DNA of 64,000 bases from CAYRUD01 sp964427425 (GTDB taxonomy: Bacteria; Chlamydiota; Chlamydiia; Chlamydiales; FEN-1388): positions 62,001-126,000 of the forward strand of contig CAYRUD010000012.1 of the NCBI GenBank assembly GCA_964427425.1. The letters run 5' to 3'. A program made the position numbers and the translations under genes. Positions 8,804 through 17,638 of this stretch are shown here, piece after piece (within the stretch, counting starts at the first letter, position 1; every line of letters begins with the position of its first letter). The notes beneath the pieces are model-generated. The model saw only the letters and a program-made list of their open reading frames with translations, did no database searches and was not told the DNA's origin.

Positions 8804-10624
8804 ATGCGACAGAAGACACAGCAGCAATCGATTCAAGAGAAACTCCGCGCATACTGTATTGCAGCTTTAAAGAAGGCTGCGAAGACTGTTGCCCCCTATT
8901 CTTCTCTTCATGGCATTCGCTCGTTCCTCCTAAGCTCTGCGTATGCTCTTCAAAATGAGAATGAAAAAAGAAAAGCTCATATTAACCCTCTCATAGTAAA
9001 ACCTGAGTCGGATCAAAGCTCTCCTCACCTAGAGGATAGAGCCACAGGCAAATCAGAGAGCACACTCCAACTAGCTCCTACAACAGCATCAAGTAGCGGA
9101 TCCTCAACTTTAGATCCCTCTCTCTTATCTAAGCTCAAGCTTGACCGGGTTCCTCATGCAGAAGAGCTCACCATCGACAAGGAACTCGTTCGTAAACTGA
9201 CTTACTCCTACGTAAAACGAACACTAGCGGTTCCATTTGAAGAGAGCGTATCAGATGTCTCAGTCGCGATGGCAAATCCGCTCGATAGCGACTTGATTGA
9301 AGAACTACGATTTGTCTTTCAAAAGAATATAAGACCTTTTTGGGGCTCCTCTGAAGAGATACTCTCTATTATCCATCGCAACTACCAGCAAGATATGGAT
9401 GCCGCTCATGAACTTTTAGGCGGAACACTTGCTGATCAAACGAAAAGAGGCCAGCAATCACTCGAAGAGGGGGATACAGAGGCTTACGATCTTATGGATG
9501 ACAGTAAGGATGTGGCTCCAGCTGTCAGACTTTTGAATTTTATCATTGCCGAAGCCATCAAGCATAACGCATCAGATATCCACTTTGATCCCGAAGAGTC
9601 CGGCCTTCATGTCCGATATCGAATAGATGGTGTCTTGCAGACAAGAATGGTCCCGCCGCAGGAGCTCCAGTCACCTCTGGTTACGAGACTCAAGGTGATG
9701 TCAAGAATGGATATCGCAGAAAGGCGCCTTCCTCAAGACGGTCGAATTAAAATGAAACTCGGCGCTAAATCCGTTGATTTCAGGGTTAGTACGCTTCCTG
9801 TTTCAGCGGGCGAGAGGGTTGTATTGAGAATTTTGGATAAAGGTAATATCGTCCTAGGTCTCGACCAAATCGGAATGCCTACATCTATTTTGCATGAGTT
9901 TCGTAAAGAGATATCGAGCTCTGAAGGAATGATACTCGTTACAGGGCCTACTGGAAGCGGAAAGACAACGACCCTCTACAGCGCTTTAAGCGAGCTCAAA
10001 AACGATGAAGTCAACATTATGACAATCGAAGATCCAGTTGAATATCGCCTTCCAGGCATAGCTCAAATGGGCGTACACCCTAAAATCGGCTTGACTTTCG
10101 CGACAGGCCTTCGTCATATCCTTCGTCAAGACCCTGATATTATCATGATTGGTGAGATTCGTGATAAGGAGACCGCTGAGATTGCCATCCAATCGTCGCT
10201 CACAGGTCACTTAGTTCTCAGCACACTTCACACAAATGACGCGCCTTCTGCCATAACTCGTCTTGTCGATATGGGTGTGGAGCCATACCTCATCTCATCG
10301 TGCTGCATTGGAGCACTCGCTCAACGCCTCGTCAGAAAAATTTGTTCTTACTGCCATGGAGACTCAAGCGTCAAAGCATCATGCCCGCTCTGCCTCGGCT
10401 CCGGGTTCTCAGGGCGGCTTGCAATCTATGAGCTCATGCCTCTGACCCCAACACTCAAGCGACAGATTCTTGTCTCGCCCGAGGCGACAAAAATAAAAGA
10501 GATGGCTCGAAAAGAGGGTATGATGACACTCCTCGAGCATGGTAATTCGTTAGTTCAACAAGGACTCACAACGCAAGAAGAAGTGTGGCGCGTGACGAGA
10601 GGCGGCACAGAAGACGAAGAATAA
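8804..10624 (+). CDS. gspE: Type II secretion assembly ATPase GspE
   Basis: The hexameric cytoplasmic ATPase that drives pseudopilus growth. Walker A is GPTGSGKTT (about residue 380), the Asp box is IMTIEDPVEYRL, and Walker B is DPDIIMIGEIRD. The His box follows (SSLTGHLVLSTLHTNDA). A zinc finger of two CxxC pairs is present (CSYC ... CPLC, about residue 515). The N-terminal ~200 residues include an N1/N2-type domain. I chose the ATG at 8804 because AAGAAGAG lies 6 bases upstream and a hairpin occupies the earlier in-frame ATG at 8711. That gives 606 residues, longer than the usual ~500 owing to the N-terminal part. Confidence 0.92.
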   Translation: MRQKTQQQSIQEKLRAYCIAALKKAAKTVAPYSSLHGIRSFLLSSAYALQNENEKRKAHINPLIVKPESDQSSPHLEDRATGKSESTLQLAPTTASSSGSSTLDPSLLSKLKLDRVPHAEELTIDKELVRKLTYSYVKRTLAVPFEESVSDVSVAMANPLDSDLIEELRFVFQKNIRPFWGSSEEILSIIHRNYQQDMDAAHELLGGTLADQTKRGQQSLEEGDTEAYDLMDDSKDVAPAVRLLNFIIAEAIKHNASDIHFDPEESGLHVRYRIDGVLQTRMVPPQELQSPLVTRLKVMSRMDIAERRLPQDGRIKMKLGAKSVDFRVSTLPVSAGERVVLRILDKGNIVLGLDQIGMPTSILHEFRKEISSSEGMILVTGPTGSGKTTTLYSALSELKNDEVNIMTIEDPVEYRLPGIAQMGVHPKIGLTFATGLRHILRQDPDIIMIGEIRDKETAEIAIQSSLTGHLVLSTLHTNDAPSAITRLVDMGVEPYLISSCCIGALAQRLVRKICSYCHGDSSVKASCPLCLGSGFSGRLAIYELMPLTPTLKRQILVSPEATKIKEMARKEGMMTLLEHGNSLVQQGLTTQEEVWRVTRGGTEDEE

Positions 10625-10653
10625 GCTCTCACAAAGAGGAAATACGCTCGAAT

Positions 10654-11853
10654 ATGAGCCATACCTATCGATATAAAGCTTTAAAACCTGATGGATCCTC
10701 TGTCAAAGGAGCTCTTGAGGCAATGTCCCCGTCTGAGGCAAAAGCTAAGCTTCGGTCGATGGGGCTTATCGTGCTTCAAGTAGATAGCGCCGCTCAAGCG
10801 ATTAGATCCCGAGGAGGAAAGCTGTCGATGAGTCGCGCTCAGCTTGCACAATTTACCTCTCAACTAGCGCAGCTCCTTGAAGCCAACATTCCCCTTTTTG
10901 AGAGCCTCGAAGTTCTTGAGGATCAGACTGAAGGTGAAAAGCAGCAGCCGCTCATCTCCGCTATCAAAGAAAAGATCCAAAAGGGCGGATCATTCTCAAA
11001 AGTTATCGATGAGTATCCAGAAACATTTTCATCTACCTATGTAGCCATAGTATCATCTGGAGAGGCTGTCGGCAATTTAAGCCAAGCTATGCGAAGGATT
11101 GCAACACTTTTAGAAAAGGATGAGGCGATGAAAAACCGTCTTATCTCTGCCCTTATCTACCCTATCCTTCTTACTGCCTTACTGATTCTGGCCCTTCTCA
11201 TCATGCTCTTATTTGTGATACCATCCATCCAGGGGCTCTTTGAGGGGAAAGAACTCCCGCTCTTTACTCAGATCATCTTCGGCCTCAGCACATTCGTTAC
11301 TGAGCATAGTAACGCCCTTATAGTAGCGTCTGGCGTAGTCCTCTTGCTAGCAATCCTAGAGGCGAGGAGGCCCATGGTACGAAGGTCTTTAAGTCAAAGA
11401 GCTCTTACATGGCCAATTGTTGGAAATTACATCATCAAATCATCGATTGCGCGCTTTTCAAGAACACTCTCTACACTTCTTTCTGGAGGGGCCCCACTTA
11501 ACATTGCGCTTGAGAAATCCAAGGCAGTTGTCTCAAACCATGTGATTGCTAAGGAAATCGATCGATCGACTGAAAAGCTCCTACAAGGCGAACTTCTCTC
11601 TCGAGCCTTTCAAAGGGATATATTCCCAAAGCTATTCCAGAGAATGGTAGCATTAGGAGAAGAGACTGGAAAACTTGAGTCTTTAATTGCCCAAGTTGCC
11701 GATGTCTATGAAGAAGAAACCTCTCGGCTTCTCGACAGAGCTACATCACTCATTCAACCCCTCCTCCTTATTGGCTTCGGAGTTATTATTGGATCAACTC
11801 TTCTTGCTATCCTGCTTCCATTGTCTAATTTCGGAGCACTCTTAAGCATGTAA
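10654..11853 (+). CDS. gspF: Type II secretion inner-membrane platform protein GspF
   Basis: A 399-residue polytopic protein with the GspF/PilC duplication. Each half begins with a motif of the type LAQFTSQLAQLLEANIPLFESLEVL (residues ~65-90) or IARFSRTLSTLLSGGAPLNIALE (~265-287), and ends in a hydrophobic segment (ALIYPILLTALLILALLIMLLFVIPSI; PLLLIGFGVIIGSTLLAILLPL). The ATG at 10654 starts with the conserved MxxYRYKALKPDGS. An upstream ATG at 10585 would lie inside gspE. It anchors GspE to the membrane. A terminator hairpin directly follows. Confidence 0.93.
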   Translation: MSHTYRYKALKPDGSSVKGALEAMSPSEAKAKLRSMGLIVLQVDSAAQAIRSRGGKLSMSRAQLAQFTSQLAQLLEANIPLFESLEVLEDQTEGEKQQPLISAIKEKIQKGGSFSKVIDEYPETFSSTYVAIVSSGEAVGNLSQAMRRIATLLEKDEAMKNRLISALIYPILLTALLILALLIMLLFVIPSIQGLFEGKELPLFTQIIFGLSTFVTEHSNALIVASGVVLLLAILEARRPMVRRSLSQRALTWPIVGNYIIKSSIARFSRTLSTLLSGGAPLNIALEKSKAVVSNHVIAKEIDRSTEKLLQGELLSRAFQRDIFPKLFQRMVALGEETGKLESLIAQVADVYEEETSRLLDRATSLIQPLLLIGFGVIIGSTLLAILLPLSNFGALLSM

Positions 11854-11854
11854 C

Positions 11855-11881
11855 CTGTTGAATACAATTGATATTCAACAG
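11855..11881 (+). terminator. Terminator-like hairpin after gspF
   Basis: CTGTTGAATA (11855-11864) and TATTCAACAG (11872-11881) are perfect complements with a 7-base loop, followed by ttactctttctt. It begins one base after the gspF stop. It probably ends or attenuates the first T2SS transcript. The remaining ~270 bases before 12152 are AT-rich and hold no gene; they may carry a promoter for the kinase gene. Confidence 0.65.
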
Positions 11882-12151
11882 TTACTCTTTCTTCATATAA
11901 ACATTTTGATCTACCGATAAACACGTTAATTCATTAGTATTTTTCGCTATTTATTTAACGGAGTAATTTATTTCTCTGTAATAAATTGCTCTTTATGTCG
12001 ATCAATAATGAAGAAATAAAGTAAAGATCCCTTCGTTTTATGAATCTTTAAGGCTAAAGACAAACGCAAGATGACTCTACACATGCTATTTTCTTTTTCA
12101 GTACTCAGTAATTACTCAATAGCATTCTCATATTCAGGACTATCATAGACT

Positions 12152-13984
12152 ATGTTGTCTCTTACACAAACGACACCTTTCTCCTCATCGACCTCTGAAT
12201 CAATACAAAATCATTTTCAAGAGCCCTTAGAATGCTCTGGCAAGCTCTGCTCTGCTCATGATAATTTTCAAGAAGCTGAGATTTACTTAGGGAAAAAAAA
12301 ACACATCATCAAAATCATCTGCTCGGAAGTCAGTGAGGATAATCTCAGAGCTTTTTCAAACGATCAATCAAAGCTCATTATTAAATTAAATCAGTCAAAC
12401 ACAGATGATGATTCGTCCGACACAGCTAAAGACAAGAAATTATTTGTCATCTCTGCACAGGCAACATATAAGCTCATCATAAAAGCTTTAGGGGTTCAAA
12501 GTGTTAAATTATCTCAGCCCTATGATACGCGCTCCGTCGTCAGCCAAGTGCTTCTTCACTCTTTAGGAAAGAAGAAGATAACAAATCTTCATACATTTCT
12601 CTTGGCTTGCAAAACGCATGTAGAAGGCCTTCAGCTCGGGCATGAATTTGAACTTCCGGCTCACCACCTTCAACTCCCATACATTGTTCACATTCGTAGA
12701 ATCAACAATTTGGCGCGCTTCACATTGAAGCCTTCTCATGACTTCATCTACCCTGTAAAGAGGCCTATTTCATTTCAAATATCTTCAAACGCTCAAAACC
12801 TCGAACATCTCTTTGATTTTACCTCCTTCAAAGAGATGCTGTGGGATCATATCGAGGGCAAGATAGAAGATCTTGAGATGAAAGAGAGAATTTTTAGAAG
12901 CTACACAAAAGCTATTTCAGCAATTTTCAAAAAGATACCATTTAATGCTGTTGTAACAGCACTCGAGGATGCTTCCAAACAAGGGTCTGAGAAAATTTGG
13001 ATCCTTGAAAAAAAGAAAGATAAGATTGATGGCCAAATAAAAGTATTTAGAGCTTTAGATCAGGTCGAATGCATCTTAACAATCAGATCACAAACCTTTG
13101 AGATCGGAGCTGGTTCACAAAAAACAGTGTACAAAAGCTTCTCTCTTTTTAAGAAAAAAGCGTATGTAACCTGCTATAGTCTTCAGAATCAGGATGGAAG
13201 AGATCCTCTGACAAATATTATGTCGTCTATATTTGAGACGGCTCTCGCCTTGAAAGTACAGAACTCTTTAAAGGATCGGCAAATAGAGAGTCCACTTACC
13301 CCAACATACTACCATTTCAGTGGAAACCTTACTACATACTCAGAGACAACTGTAGATCATTATACTGCCGATCTTTTCCACTTTATTAATAAGCCAACAG
13401 ACCTCATCTCCCTAGAGGTCATTGCCAACAATGAGAATATCATTCTCCTCCAGATTGCAAAAAAAATTGCTGAGTCTCTTCAAGCCCTCCATGAGGCAGG
13501 TATTGTTCATAGAGACATCAAGCCGGAAAATTGTCTTCTTCGTATTGAAAATGATACCGTTATCAATGCCTCACTTATTGATTTGGGCCTTTCAACTTTT
13601 CAAGGCGTTCAAAAGGTTCCTTGTGGAAGCCACTTATATATAGCGCCTGAAACAGCTCTTGCAGCTTGTAATGCGAATAATATAGAGACGGTTACAAAAA
13701 ACTCAGACCTATGGGGCTTAGGTATCCTTTTCTATGTTCTCTTTTACAAAAAAACGATTATTAATGATGGCTATTTAAAACGCTGTATTGCTTTAAAAAA
13801 CGTTCAACGCTTGCAAGATCTCTATCTACTCATCGAAGAACACATTGATAAGCAAGTTGATGACTCCTCTCCTATCAAATCTATCTTAAAGAAACTCTTG
13901 CGTGTGAACCGTGAGGAGAGGGCTCCCTTAGAAGCAATAATTATCGAGCTAGATGAAAAAATTAAAATAGCAGAAGGAAAGTAG
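12152..13984 (+). CDS. Protein kinase without the usual beta-3 lysine, inside the T2SS operon
   Basis: A 610-residue protein. The first ~310 residues match nothing I know. The last ~290 form an eukaryotic-like Ser/Thr kinase domain: glycine loop IGAGSQKTVYK (about residue 318), catalytic loop VHRDIKPENCLL, metal motif IDLGLSTF, and APE-type GSHLYIAPE. The beta-3 Val-Ala-x-Lys is absent; the aligned stretch is AYVTCYSL, with a Cys where WNK kinases also have Cys, and a Lys in the glycine loop as in WNK. It is thus probably active in WNK fashion. No signal peptide. It separates gspF from gspG and has its own flanking hairpins, so it looks like an insertion into the operon. Confidence 0.8.
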   Translation: MLSLTQTTPFSSSTSESIQNHFQEPLECSGKLCSAHDNFQEAEIYLGKKKHIIKIICSEVSEDNLRAFSNDQSKLIIKLNQSNTDDDSSDTAKDKKLFVISAQATYKLIIKALGVQSVKLSQPYDTRSVVSQVLLHSLGKKKITNLHTFLLACKTHVEGLQLGHEFELPAHHLQLPYIVHIRRINNLARFTLKPSHDFIYPVKRPISFQISSNAQNLEHLFDFTSFKEMLWDHIEGKIEDLEMKERIFRSYTKAISAIFKKIPFNAVVTALEDASKQGSEKIWILEKKKDKIDGQIKVFRALDQVECILTIRSQTFEIGAGSQKTVYKSFSLFKKKAYVTCYSLQNQDGRDPLTNIMSSIFETALALKVQNSLKDRQIESPLTPTYYHFSGNLTTYSETTVDHYTADLFHFINKPTDLISLEVIANNENIILLQIAKKIAESLQALHEAGIVHRDIKPENCLLRIENDTVINASLIDLGLSTFQGVQKVPCGSHLYIAPETALAACNANNIETVTKNSDLWGLGILFYVLFYKKTIINDGYLKRCIALKNVQRLQDLYLLIEEHIDKQVDDSSPIKSILKKLLRVNREERAPLEAIIIELDEKIKIAEGK

Positions 13985-14037
13985 ATCGCGGCACTAAAAA
14001 AGCCATAGGAATTTTAGTCGCTCGAAAGAGTATACTT

Positions 14038-14061
14038 GTTCTTCTATTGAAGAATTCTTTT
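14038..14061 (+). terminator. Short terminator after the kinase gene
   Basis: TTCTTC (14039-14044), a TATT loop, GAAGAA (14049-14054), then TTCTTTT. It is a compact hairpin with a T-rich tail, 55 bases after the kinase stop and before gspG. Confidence 0.5.
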
Positions 14062-14181
14062 ATCATTTACTATGAAGATAGCTTCAAATGACTCGGATGG
14101 AAGTTTTTCTCAAGCTCCATCCGATCAAAAAAAGATAAAACGTAAGTAGTTTCTCCTTTACGTGTAGGAGGTATGGGAAAC

Positions 14182-14595
14182 ATGACGCAGCCTATCGAGA
14201 GGATAGAGAGGAAGCAATCTCTCATCAAGCGATCAATTACTCTTATTGAAATGATCGTTGTAATGATCCTCATTGCCACGATTACAGGTGCACTCGCCTA
14301 CAATTACAAGGAAAGCTTGAACGAAGGAAAAGCGTTCAAGACGAAAGAGGGTATTTCCCGCATCGAAAATATCATCACGATCTACTTGGCGGAGCACCCA
14401 GAGTCCAAATATGATGAGAATTGGGAACAAATCATCAGTAACTCGGCTCTTGTAAAAGATCCTCAAACATTCTTACGCGATGGATGGGGCAACAAATACG
14501 AAATTCGAGTAGAAGTAAATGATCAGGATGCTGGCCCACAAGTCATTGTGAGATCTGCAGAATATGAGAGATATCGAAAAAAGAAAGGGTACTAG
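14182..14595 (+). CDS. gspG: Major pseudopilin GspG
   Basis: A type II secretion pseudopilin. A short basic leader (IERKQSLIKRS) is followed by the hydrophobic pilin helix ITLIEMIVVMILIATITGALA with the invariant Glu5. The C-terminal part has the GspG-type ending PQTFLRDGWGNKYEIRV. Leader cleavage would fall after Ser, not the canonical Gly. Of two ATGs (14173, 14182) I chose 14182: AGGAGG at 14166-14171 is 10 bases from it but only one base from the first. This gives 137 residues, the usual GspG size. Confidence 0.88.
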   Translation: MTQPIERIERKQSLIKRSITLIEMIVVMILIATITGALAYNYKESLNEGKAFKTKEGISRIENIITIYLAEHPESKYDENWEQIISNSALVKDPQTFLRDGWGNKYEIRVEVNDQDAGPQVIVRSAEYERYRKKKGY

Positions 14596-14626
14596 ACCTT
14601 ATCCAATCCTCTTCCTCATATTATAA

Positions 14627-14668
14627 GAAGAAAGAGGTTAAGACTTATTCGTCTTCACTTCTTTCTTC
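14627..14668 (+). repeat. Hairpin between gspG and the next pseudopilin gene
   Basis: GAAGAAAG (14627-14634) pairs with CTTTCTTC (14661-14668) and AAGAC (14640-14644) pairs with GTCTT (14651-14655), with a symmetric internal loop. No T-run follows. Its position after the major pseudopilin suits partial termination or mRNA protection that keeps GspG in excess; this is inference. Confidence 0.5.
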
Positions 14669-14715
14669 CATTGTGCCCTTCACCGCAATCCTATAGCGAG
14701 ATACCCTAATTGATT

Positions 14716-15351
14716 ATGGAAGAAGTAAACGATTATACTCTCCACAATTACCCCCAGGAGTCATCCCGCGTAAAGAAACCCTTTACTCTCATCGAGCTCA
14801 TTCTCTCGCTAGCCCTCATGTCCATTTGCTTGGCAACAGTCGGCCTTTCGCTCTCATCCTACATGAAGAAAAGAAGCTTCTTAAACGACATCCGCTTTAT
14901 TCAGGCATACTTTGATGATGCAGCTCGCCTTGCCAGGATCTCACAGCATGAGGTCGATATCATGCTCTTTCGTACTACAACAGCTGAAAATACAGAGTGT
15001 GTCGCCCTCTCCCTTCTTCTTTGGGGAGCGCCCGCCAACGACGTAAAAAGAAGGCTCGAGACTCCAGCGCTTCTATCCTCTATCGGATCTTTCACCATAG
15101 AAGGAGATAAAGGGCATAATGCCTCTGTAAATATTGGGGGAACAGAAATGACATGTATTCGTTTTTTTCCTCGAGAGATCCATGAAGACTTTCACAATGT
15201 AGTCATTACATTCTCATCGCTCTCTGGAAGCTTTCAAGAAGAAATTAGCCTCTCTTCAGTATGGGATAAAACAGCTGGTAATACCGATCCATCAAAAGAG
15301 CCGCCCATCCCTGATGCAATAGCACAAGAAGCATTAGGAGAGATCAAATGA
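14716..15351 (+). CDS. Minor pseudopilin of the T2SS (CT568 position)
   Basis: A 211-residue protein with a class III signal: RVKKP followed by FTLIELILSLALMSICLATVGLS. The hydrophobic helix and Glu5 are canonical, but the residue before the cleavage point is Pro instead of Gly. The rest is a globular periplasmic domain without a family motif I can name. Its place after gspG matches the Chlamydia gene order (CT568). The ATG at 14716 is preferred to an in-frame TTG two codons earlier. It ends in an ATGA overlap with the next gene. Confidence 0.75.
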   Translation: MEEVNDYTLHNYPQESSRVKKPFTLIELILSLALMSICLATVGLSLSSYMKKRSFLNDIRFIQAYFDDAARLARISQHEVDIMLFRTTTAENTECVALSLLLWGAPANDVKRRLETPALLSSIGSFTIEGDKGHNASVNIGGTEMTCIRFFPREIHEDFHNVVITFSSLSGSFQEEISLSSVWDKTAGNTDPSKEPPIPDAIAQEALGEIK

Positions 15352-15818
15352 ATACAGTCACTTTACAAGCAACGCCTCTTATGCGGAAAACAAAGAGATC
15401 GTTCTCTCTCGTTGAAGTCATCTTATGCCTTATCTTTATCGGAATCGCACTCTCACCGCTCCTTCAAGACCAATCGATACGTGTAAAAAAATATACAGAG
15501 CTTTCGCAGAAACTGTATGCTGAGCGTCTCTGTGAAGAGACTCTCTCAAGCGAGATAACAAAACTCATTATGACCAATGAGTATACTTTCCCTTCAGTCC
15601 TCAATGGATACAATAGAAAAGAGCCCATTGGACAAGGGCTTTTTGCAACAATTACACTCTCTCCGATAGAGATCCCAGAAGGATTAAGCAGCGACAACCC
15701 ACAATACTGCTTAAGTAAACTGACTGTTATTATCTCCTCTGAATTCATGCAGAATAAAGAGACCTCCCTTGCTACGAGATCGATCGATCTTCTCCTCCAA
15801 GAGAGAAAGGGGGCTTAA
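15348..15818 (+). CDS. Minor pseudopilin of the T2SS (CT567 position)
   Basis: A 156-residue protein starting in the ATGA overlap with the previous gene. A basic leader (RKTKRS) is followed by FSLVEVILCLIFIGIALSPLL, a pilin-type helix with Glu5; the leader ends in Ser, not Gly. The helix resembles GspI-type minor pseudopilins, and the following domain is small. It is tightly coupled in the operon (next gene starts one base after its stop). The minor pseudopilin type is inferred from order and size only. Confidence 0.75.
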   Translation: MNTVTLQATPLMRKTKRSFSLVEVILCLIFIGIALSPLLQDQSIRVKKYTELSQKLYAERLCEETLSSEITKLIMTNEYTFPSVLNGYNRKEPIGQGLFATITLSPIEIPEGLSSDNPQYCLSKLTVIISSEFMQNKETSLATRSIDLLLQERKGA

Positions 15819-15819
15819 T

Positions 15820-16605
15820 ATGGCAAAAAGACAAGACAGAAGACAAACTATGCTTACGAGAATGCCGCCCTCTAACTATCTAGAAAGAATGAAGGCGAGC
15901 TATAAGCATGGCTTTACGCTGATAGAAGTTCTTATCTCTTTCGTTCTCGTCTCAATTATAGGAGCTAGCCTTCTCTCATTAACTATCATGCTTCGTGAAG
16001 CATCTCTTCCATTGGAGAAGAAATTACGTGTAGAAGAAAAGAAGCTCTCACAAGCGCACCTTACTCGATTATATCTTTCATCAATACTCATTGATGAGAA
16101 TAAGTTATCTGGAAAAGGCGCCGCGAAGCCATTTTTTTTGACAGAAGGGACAAATGGCACACCTCAATTTACTGTCTACACAAGCCTTATGAATGGGCTG
16201 GATCATGTAAACGCTCTTTCTAATGAAGTCTTAGCGCGATTCTACATCTCATCAGATGGCGCATTCTCGCTCTATATCACGACACATCCAACAAGAAGAG
16301 AACTTGGAAGAGAAGAGGAGTCGATCATCAAGCTATGGGACAAGGTGAAATCGGTATCGTGGGAGTTCTCTTCTTGGCCAAAAGAGACGGCTGCATCCCA
16401 ATCAAAAAAGAATATGCTTCAAGGGAGTCCATCGAGTATTGACGAGCCTCCATCAGGAGAGTGGACTCGAGAATGGAAAAAGGAATGGAAAAACAATCCC
16501 CCCTCTCTCATCAGAGTAACAATATTCGAAGAAAATGGCCAAAGTGAGACAATAACGTCAGTTATTCCGGAAGCAATTCAAACGGTATATTTAGAAAGAG
16601 AGTAG
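15820..16605 (+). CDS. Minor pseudopilin of the T2SS (GspJ-like, CT566 position)
   Basis: The ATG at 15820, preceded by gagagaaaggggg, gives 261 residues. A 30-residue basic leader ends in KHG, and the pilin helix is FTLIEVLISFVLVSIIGASLLSL. This is the only one of the four pseudopilins here with the canonical Gly before Phe. The C-terminal domain contains a stretch rich in Trp, Lys and Glu (residues ~175-235) and ends in a beta-like region. Size and order suggest GspJ. It starts one base after the previous stop. Confidence 0.78.
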   Translation: MAKRQDRRQTMLTRMPPSNYLERMKASYKHGFTLIEVLISFVLVSIIGASLLSLTIMLREASLPLEKKLRVEEKKLSQAHLTRLYLSSILIDENKLSGKGAAKPFFLTEGTNGTPQFTVYTSLMNGLDHVNALSNEVLARFYISSDGAFSLYITTHPTRRELGREEESIIKLWDKVKSVSWEFSSWPKETAASQSKKNMLQGSPSSIDEPPSGEWTREWKKEWKNNPPSLIRVTIFEENGQSETITSVIPEAIQTVYLERE

Positions 16606-16609
16606 AGAA

Positions 16610-17629
16610 ATGGGCATCTTTCCTTGGGTTATAGGTCTTCTCTTGGTCCTCTCATGTACTGCTTGGATTGAGTTTAAGCAGCTCGTTGAAACGACATTCA
16701 TCATCACGACCGATCTTGCGTCTTTGAGAGCAGAGTTTAATTCTAAGTACAGTCTTGTAAACGAGAGGGCAAAATTTCTGTTCGATTCTCTGAAGAAAAA
16801 AGATACGACGAATAAGGAGGGCGACCCCCTTATTTCAACACAGACATCAATTAAGACTCCTTTGAATAAGAAAAAGGTACACGAAGAGAAACAGACATCA
16901 GAAGAGTTTATCCCGGACGAAAAAGCGCTTCCTAAGAACATTCGAAATCAGCTTGAGCATCCAGTTGCCCGAAATGGCCTTCAATCGCTCCGGCTCTCCC
17001 GCAGAGTACACTTAAACGAACTCTTCTCAGGCAATGAGGGCACCCAAAGAAAAGAGATTGAGAAGAAGATATTTCTTCGCCTTATGCAAACCAATTACCA
17101 ATCGCTTTTTCAAATGTCGGATGGCTTAAGGCCTGCTAAAAACTCAAGTGTAATACCAGAGCAGATTCTTGAGAGCCTTGTGCAAGAGATCTCTCGACTC
17201 AAGGAGCATATCGCGGTAAAAGACCCTGAAAGGCTAGCAAATTTCGTATTTGAGGATAAGAATCTCTCTTACATCTTCTTTCGAATGCTGAAGGGAGGCA
17301 CTCTCTCATCATCTATTCTCAAAGTAAGAGCTCCATCGCTTCTTTCTCTTCTCAGCACACAGCAAAGAAAAACAATAGCATCCATATATCTAGCGCCAAA
17401 GGCTGTATTAAGAGCTCTCACTGACGATGAAAAGCAAGTAGATACAATCATTCAAGAGAGGAATGAAATCTACAAGAAGCTTACTGAAAAATCAAAAGAT
17501 GGGCTGATTGCTCAAGACAAGACAGTTCTTCAAGAGGAATTTACGTCTAGAGTCCAAGGATTGATTTCACGTGATATTGATGTTGCCTATATTGATTTTG
17601 GGATATCTAAGACATGCCCTCCTCGCTAA
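16610..17629 (+). CDS. Last gene of the T2SS operon, single-pass membrane protein (CT565 position)
   Basis: A 339-residue protein with an N-terminal transmembrane segment (GIFPWVIGLLLVLSCTAWIEF), followed by a charged linker and an alpha-helical periplasmic domain. The start lies four bases after the previous stop, so it belongs to the same operon. Position at the end of the pseudopilin series would suit GspK, but the segment lacks the pilin Glu5 pattern and I see no GspK domain. It may instead be a GspL/GspM-type assembly factor. The convergent gene begins 9 bases after its stop, with no terminator between. Confidence 0.68.
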   Translation: MGIFPWVIGLLLVLSCTAWIEFKQLVETTFIITTDLASLRAEFNSKYSLVNERAKFLFDSLKKKDTTNKEGDPLISTQTSIKTPLNKKKVHEEKQTSEEFIPDEKALPKNIRNQLEHPVARNGLQSLRLSRRVHLNELFSGNEGTQRKEIEKKIFLRLMQTNYQSLFQMSDGLRPAKNSSVIPEQILESLVQEISRLKEHIAVKDPERLANFVFEDKNLSYIFFRMLKGGTLSSSILKVRAPSLLSLLSTQQRKTIASIYLAPKAVLRALTDDEKQVDTIIQERNEIYKKLTEKSKDGLIAQDKTVLQEEFTSRVQGLISRDIDVAYIDFGISKTCPPR

Positions 17630-17638
17630 GGATATTTG

